From NCBI RefSeq assembly GCF_000247475.1, contig NZ_AHZC01000099.1, forward strand, positions 1 through 54,223: a stretch of DNA of 54,223 nucleotides, given 5' to 3'. Source of the stretch: Rhizobium sp. PDO1-076 (GTDB lineage Bacteria; Pseudomonadota; Alphaproteobacteria; Rhizobiales; Rhizobiaceae). A program made the translations under genes and the position numbers. Below are positions 50,282-54,223 of the stretch, piece after piece. The notes beneath the pieces are model-generated. The model was not told the DNA's origin. It did not search any database and worked only from the letters and a program-made list of their open reading frames with translations. The first letter of the stretch is position 1. Every line of letters starts with the position of its first letter.

Positions 50282-51325
50282 ATGACCTATCTCCCTGATC
50301 CAAACCGCTACGACGATGCCAAGTTTCGCCGTGTCGGTCGAAGCGGCCTCAAGCTACCGGCCATCTCCCTCGGCCTCTGGCACAATTTTGGTGACACCAC
50401 ACCGATCGAGACCCAGCGCTCGATCCTGTTTAAGGCTTTCGATGTCGGCATCACGCATTTCGACCTCGCCAACAACTACGGCCCGCCTGCCGGCAGCGCC
50501 GAAATCAATTTCGGCCGTATCCTACGAGAGGATTTTGCCGGCTATCGCGATGAACTGATCATCTCGACCAAGGCGGGTTGGGACATGTGGCCGGGTCCAT
50601 ACGGTCGCGGCGGCGGCTCGAAGAAGGCACTGCTCTCCAGTCTTGACCAGAGCTTGAAGCGGCTTGCGATCGACTATGTCGACGTCTTCTACTCGCATCG
50701 CTTCGACGCCGAGACACCGCTCGAGGAAACTGCTGATGCGCTGGCCCAGGCCGTAAGGCAGGGGAAGGCGCTCTATGTCGGGATTTCCTCCTATTCCGGC
50801 AACAAGACTCGCGAGATCGCAGCCCTGCTAAAGGAACGCAACGTGCCGCTGCTGATCAACCAGCCTGCCTACAATCTCTTCAACCGCTGGCCGGAGAAGG
50901 ATCTGTTCGCCGCCTCTGATGAGGTGGGGGCAGGGGTGATCGCCTTTACCCCACTGGCTCAGGGACTGCTCACCAACAAATATCTGAACGGCATTCCGGA
51001 GGACGCCCGCGTCAACCGTCCGGGCGGCGATTTCCTGCGGTCGGAACATCTGAAGGATGAGAATATCGTGCGGGCCCGCGCGCTCAACGAGATTGCCAAT
51101 CGCCGCGGCCAGTCGCTCGCCCAGTTCGCCATCGCCTGGGTGCTTCGTGACCCGCGCGTCACCTCGGCGTTGATCGGTGCCAGCTCCGCCAAGCAGGTAG
51201 CCGAAAATGTCGAAGCCTTGAAGAATCTCGACTTTACGGCGGAGGAACTGGCAGAAATCGATCGTTACGCGGTCGAGGGCGGCATCAATCTCTGGGAAAA
51301 GCCGTCGCACGACGCCGTCGTTTGA
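50282..51325 (+). CDS. Aldo/keto reductase, YghZ (L-glyceraldehyde-3-phosphate reductase)-like
   Basis: 347-residue NADPH-dependent reductase. Landmarks: FRRVGRSGLKLPAISLGLWHNFG, HFDLANNYGPPAGSAEI (catalytic Asp and Tyr), ISTKAGWDMWPGPYG (catalytic Lys), DVFYSHRFD (catalytic His) and a C terminus of the INLWEKPS type. The group is YghZ/KCAB-like AKR. Desulfonation by flavin monooxygenases yields aldehydes, so it may reduce the aldehyde product; its usual activity is on small aldehydes. It is 74 bases downstream of the SfnB-like gene and last in the operon, before a bidirectional terminator. Confidence 0.88.
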   Translation: MTYLPDPNRYDDAKFRRVGRSGLKLPAISLGLWHNFGDTTPIETQRSILFKAFDVGITHFDLANNYGPPAGSAEINFGRILREDFAGYRDELIISTKAGWDMWPGPYGRGGGSKKALLSSLDQSLKRLAIDYVDVFYSHRFDAETPLEETADALAQAVRQGKALYVGISSYSGNKTREIAALLKERNVPLLINQPAYNLFNRWPEKDLFAASDEVGAGVIAFTPLAQGLLTNKYLNGIPEDARVNRPGGDFLRSEHLKDENIVRARALNEIANRRGQSLAQFAIAWVLRDPRVTSALIGASSAKQVAENVEALKNLDFTAEELAEIDRYAVEGGINLWEKPSHDAVV

Positions 51326-51347
51326 TCGCATAGGCTCGAACATCAAA

Positions 51348-51369
51348 CGCCCGGTCAGATGACCGGGCG
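51348..51369. terminator. Bidirectional terminator between convergent operons
   Basis: Perfect 9-bp stem CGCCCGGTC (51348-51356) / GACCGGGCG (51361-51369) with an AGAT loop, AAA before and AATTCTATT after. It sits between the stop of the aldo/keto reductase (51325, plus) and the stop of the DszA-like gene (51374, minus), so it would serve both. Confidence 0.85.
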
Positions 51370-51373
51370 AATT

Positions 51374-52759
51374 CTATTGCGGGTCAGTCTGAAGCTGGAT
51401 CTTCCGGCGACGTGCGTCGGCGGCCGGATGAGGGCTTGAGAGCCGCGGACCGGCCCCGAAAAGCTGGTGACGCAGCGTGCTACCACTGTAAGCCGTCTTG
51501 TAGAGCCCGCGTGCCTGTAGCTCGGGCACGACGAAAGTCACGAAATCCTCGTAGCTTTCCGGAACGACTGTCCGCGTCAGGTTGAAGCCGTCGATCTCGC
51601 CCTCTTCAACAAAGCGTGCCAGACTGTCGGCGATCTGCGACCCTGTACCGACAAAGGTCGGATAACGACCTCCAATCCCCAGGCCGTCCAGCAATTGCCG
51701 CTTGGTCAGCCCGCGTTTGCGCGCGGCCTCGATACCCGATTGGATCGCATTACCGGGTGCGCTGTCTTTTACGATCGGGTCATCCAGATCGAGTTTTGCG
51801 AGGTCAATACCGGAACCGGCAGAGAAATGCGCCATACCTGCTTCCGGGCTCGCATATCGGCAGTAGTCGACGTGTTTCTCCTGCGCCTCCGCTTCGGTCG
51901 CGCTAGGTACGATCGAAATGCCGACAAAGATCTTGATGTCCTCTGGCTTGCGACCTGCCTCGACGGCATCGGCCCGCAGCAAACGTGAGGTTTTCCGAGC
52001 CGTGGCCGCATCGGGCGCAGATATGAAGATGCATTCGGCATGGCGTGCGGCAAAGCGGCGGCCGCGCTCCGACGTGCCGGCCTGGTAGAGCACCGGCGTG
52101 CGTTGCGGGGAGGGGGCCGTAAGGTGATAACCTTCGGATCGGTAAAAGCGGCCGGCATGATGGATCGCGTGGACCTTGGCGGGATCGGCATAGACCCGGT
52201 TCGTCTTGTCCTTCCGAACGGCATCATCGTCCCAACTTCCTTCCCAGAGCTTGTAGAGCAGTTCGAGCGCTTCTTCCGCCTGGTCGTAACGGTCGTCATG
52301 TGCGGTCATGGCGCTGTTGCCGATGGCGCGCGCGGCGCTGTCGAGATAGCCGGTGACGATGTTCCAGCCCATGCGTCCGCCCGTCAGATGGTCGAGCGTC
52401 GACATGCGGCGGGCGAAGAGGTAGGGCGGTTCGGCATTGGCATTCACCGTTACGCCGAAGCCGAGATGTTCGGTAACTGCGGACATGGCCGAGACCAGCA
52501 TCATCGGATCGTGGACCGGCAGCTGGATGCTTTCGCGCAGGGTCAGGTCCACCGAACCGCCATAGACATCGTAGACACCGAGAATGTCGGCGAGGAAGAT
52601 CCCGTCGAACAGGCCCCGCTCCAGCGTGCGGGCAAGATCGGTCCAGTAGCGCAGCGTGTTGAATTCGGTCGATTGGTCGCGGGGATGCGTCCACAGCCCA
52701 TGATTTATGTGGCCGACGCAGTTCATGCTGAAGGCATTGAAGAGGATCTGTTTCGGCAT
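51374..52759 (-). CDS. DszA/NtaA-type FMNH2-dependent monooxygenase, second copy
   Basis: 461-residue paralogue of the enzyme at 46226: QILFNAFSMNCVGHINHGLWTHPRD start, DLARTLERGLFDGIFLADILG, GRMGWNIVTGYLDSAARAIG, SPQRTPVLYQAGTSERGRRFAARHAE, end GLYKTAYSGSTLRHQLFG. The region GIDLAKLDLDDPIVKD resembles DszA more than the first copy does. Start at the ATG 52759 aligns it with the paralogue; the open frame upstream to 52876 is non-homologous. It follows the LVIVD-repeat gene by 37 bases. Confidence 0.88.
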   Translation of the reverse strand: MPKQILFNAFSMNCVGHINHGLWTHPRDQSTEFNTLRYWTDLARTLERGLFDGIFLADILGVYDVYGGSVDLTLRESIQLPVHDPMMLVSAMSAVTEHLGFGVTVNANAEPPYLFARRMSTLDHLTGGRMGWNIVTGYLDSAARAIGNSAMTAHDDRYDQAEEALELLYKLWEGSWDDDAVRKDKTNRVYADPAKVHAIHHAGRFYRSEGYHLTAPSPQRTPVLYQAGTSERGRRFAARHAECIFISAPDAATARKTSRLLRADAVEAGRKPEDIKIFVGISIVPSATEAEAQEKHVDYCRYASPEAGMAHFSAGSGIDLAKLDLDDPIVKDSAPGNAIQSGIEAARKRGLTKRQLLDGLGIGGRYPTFVGTGSQIADSLARFVEEGEIDGFNLTRTVVPESYEDFVTFVVPELQARGLYKTAYSGSTLRHQLFGAGPRLSSPHPAADARRRKIQLQTDPQ

Positions 52760-52796
52760 GATTCCCCGCTTTGTGGATGGCTTTGTCGCGCCCGGA

Positions 52797-54050
52797 TCAG
52801 CCACCATACTCGATGATTTCGAGGCCAGCATTGTAGTCGGTGGCGTAGATGAGGCCCTTGATATCGACGAAAACATCCGCCGACTGGATCACCTTCGGCC
52901 GGCCCGCTCTGCGGTCGGTCATGGTGACGGGATCGGCGGGCACCAGCGCGCCGGTTTCGACCGGATGATAGGGGTCGGATATGTCGAAAGCGCGGATGCC
53001 GGCATTCTGCCAGGTCGCGAAGATCAGCGTTTCCGACACGAAGGAGCCGGGGCGATTTTCATGCAGATTGTGCGGCCCGAAGTGACCACCCTTGTTGGCG
53101 TAGTCTGCCTCGGCGGGGATCGGGAAGGTCGAGATGCTGACCGGGTTTTCCGGCACGCGGATGTCGAAGATCCAGGTGTGCTTGCGCCCGTCTTCCTCGT
53201 TGTCGAGCACAGCTTCGTCGGCCACCACCAGCAGATCTCGGCCGGGAAGCGGCAATGGCGAATGCGTGCCGCCGCCATAAGGTGGCGACCAGTTGTGATG
53301 CTTGATCAGCTTCGGCGCCGAATGATCCTTGATGTCGAGAAGTGTCAGCCCGCCATCGCGCCAGCAGGCATAGGCGGTGTCGCCGTGGACAAGCGCATGA
53401 TGCAGGGCAAAGCGTCGCCCCGTACCCCAGCTCGGTTCTTCACCCGCCGCCTTGTTCATGCCCGGCAGCCACCAGCGGCCAACGATTTCGGGTTTCGTCG
53501 GATCGATGAGATCGATGGTCACGAAGATATAGTCGGTGAATCCCTCCGTCAGCGCCGAGGCATAGGCGTAGCGGCCACCGACATACCAGAGCCGGTGGAA
53601 GCCGATGCCGTCGATATCGAGCTGGCCGATCTTGCGCGGGCTTGCCGGCGACGAGACGTCGTAGACCGTCATGCCGGCTGTCCAGGCCCGTTCGCGCTTG
53701 CGCGCGGCGACCGTCTCGCCGACGGAATGGGTGTAGTAGGTCTTCTCGTCGGCGAAGGTCTCGACATCGGCGAAGAGATCAAGCGCGTTGATGACCAGCA
53801 GAAGGTCGTCATGTGTCTGGAGATGAATGTTCCAGGTGTTTGCGGGCGCGGCGACGTAGTTGACGGTCTGCGGATGTTTCGGGTCGCGCACGTCAATGAT
53901 CGAAAAGCCTTGCGACCAGGGATGCGCGACATAGGCATGGCCGCGATGCACCATCAGTTGCAGCCCGTCGCCCCGGCCGCCAATGTCGCTGTGGCCGATC
54001 AGTTTCATGTTGCGGGCATATTGCGGCTTGGGCAGGTCGGGGCTCGTCAT
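52797..54050 (-). CDS. LVIVD-repeat (beta-propeller-like) protein
   Basis: 417-residue protein of repeated units of the form AYVAHPWSQGFSIIDVRDPKHPQ, GMTVYDVSSPASPRKIG, GLTLLDIKDHSAPKLI and GIRAFDISDPYHPVETG. These are LVIVD repeats, which build beta propellers. No signal peptide is visible. Function unknown; its residues include several conserved His (GIGFHRLW, FALHHALVHGD, HFGPHNLHENRP) that could bind a metal. The ATG at 54050 is favoured because GAGGA lies 5 bases upstream; ATGs at 54053 and 54062 are in frame. It is encoded between a putative binding-protein gene and a DszA-like monooxygenase, so it may be an enzyme or scaffold of the same pathway. Confidence 0.8.
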   Translation of the reverse strand: MTSPDLPKPQYARNMKLIGHSDIGGRGDGLQLMVHRGHAYVAHPWSQGFSIIDVRDPKHPQTVNYVAAPANTWNIHLQTHDDLLLVINALDLFADVETFADEKTYYTHSVGETVAARKRERAWTAGMTVYDVSSPASPRKIGQLDIDGIGFHRLWYVGGRYAYASALTEGFTDYIFVTIDLIDPTKPEIVGRWWLPGMNKAAGEEPSWGTGRRFALHHALVHGDTAYACWRDGGLTLLDIKDHSAPKLIKHHNWSPPYGGGTHSPLPLPGRDLLVVADEAVLDNEEDGRKHTWIFDIRVPENPVSISTFPIPAEADYANKGGHFGPHNLHENRPGSFVSETLIFATWQNAGIRAFDISDPYHPVETGALVPADPVTMTDRRAGRPKVIQSADVFVDIKGLIYATDYNAGLEIIEYGG

Positions 54051-54125
54051 CATCGTCCTCATGCGAAATGGAATGGGACGCGCCTGTTGGTGCGGTGCGT
54101 CCGGATTGGGTCCTGCGAGCCAGGA

Positions 54126-54223
54126 TTACTGGGTAACGGCCGGGATCCAGGGAGCGGTTGCCGCGTCGCTCTTCAGGAAGGCAGGGAACTTTGCCTGCAG
54201 CTCCTCGATCGTGCCGATTCTTG
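54126..54223 (-). CDS. C-terminal end of a probable ABC substrate-binding protein (partial)
   Basis: The last 31 residues of a minus-strand gene that continues beyond the window. They include ELQAKFPAFLKSDAATAPWI and end AVTQ. The composition and short Lys/Ala-rich end suit a periplasmic binding protein, and the next genes are a propeller protein and an LLM monooxygenase, a common grouping with sulfonate-type importers. Too little is present to be sure. The stop is at 54126-54128, 76 bases upstream of the next gene's start. Confidence 0.4.
   Translation of the reverse strand, partial: RIGTIEELQAKFPAFLKSDAATAPWIPAVTQ

Noticed and set aside
1..54223. Insertion sequences, tRNA genes, rRNA or CRISPR arrays
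   Set aside because: No transposase motifs, terminal inverted repeats, tRNA-like cloverleaf or repeat-spacer pattern was recognised; a weak match could still be missed by eye.

Overview
The window looks like a piece of a Rhizobiales (Hyphomicrobiales) alphaproteobacterial replicon, most likely a conjugative plasmid or an integrative conjugative element of a Rhizobiaceae-type bacterium. This rests on high GC with sharply AT-rich intergenic gaps, a trbC-D-E-J-K-L-F-G-I operon of the rhizobial kind, and dense ABC-transporter operons. I ran no database search. All family names come from motifs read in the translations.

Layout. (1) 1-8258, plus strand: the 3' part of a type IV secretion mating-pair-formation operon (trbC end to trbI), with nearly every gene overlapping the next; it ends in a small ORF that looks like a damaged DUF2274 gene. 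(2) 8516-15963, mostly minus: a cytoplasmic molybdenum S-oxide reductase, a YdhS-like FAD/NAD(P)-binding protein, a small unknown gene and a GlcD-type FAD oxidase. Degraded copies of the FAD oxidase 3' end and of the molybdoenzyme 5' end lie at 10918-11275 and about 14230-14530, so the FAD-oxidase/molybdoenzyme junction is present twice and each copy has kept only one intact gene. (3) 16000-27158, minus: a DsbA-like isomerase, a TetR regulator, a ketopantoate-reductase-like enzyme, an acyl-CoA-dehydrogenase-fold monooxygenase, an SsuD-like flavin monooxygenase, then a second luciferase-like monooxygenase translationally coupled to a Dpp/Opp-type ABC importer. (4) 27703-36646, minus: O-acetylhomoserine sulfhydrylase (MetY), a sugar-type ABC importer lacking an ATPase, an RBBP9-like hydrolase and a tauABC importer. 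(5) 36842-45944, minus: two different methionine-type importers (metNIQ), the second in one operon with a methionine-aminotransferase-like enzyme, a GlcD-type FAD oxidase and an isopenicillin-N-synthase-like dioxygenase. (6) 46226-51325, plus: a DszA/NtaA-type monooxygenase, two SfnB/DszC-type flavoenzymes and a YghZ-like aldo/keto reductase, converging through a bidirectional terminator on (7) 51374-54223, minus: another DszA-like monooxygenase, an LVIVD-repeat protein and the end of what is probably a binding-protein gene.

How it fits together (inference): from about 8.5 kb on, the window reads as an organosulfur scavenging island. Importers for sulfonates (tau), methionine-like compounds (met x2), oligopeptide-like and sugar-like ligands bring substrates in. 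FMNH2-dependent monooxygenases and SfnB/DszC-like enzymes would cleave C-S bonds, the molybdoenzyme would reduce S-oxides, MetY would fix released sulfide, and the FAD oxidase plus aminotransferase could convert 2-hydroxy-4-methylthiobutyrate to methionine. No flavin reductase is visible.

The strongest unexplained signal is a 17-bp palindrome-like element, TCTA-N9-TAGA with a mostly TAAATTTGG-like centre. It lies upstream of almost every operon of the island (nine sites) and I did not see it in the trb region. It suggests one regulon under a regulator not identified here.
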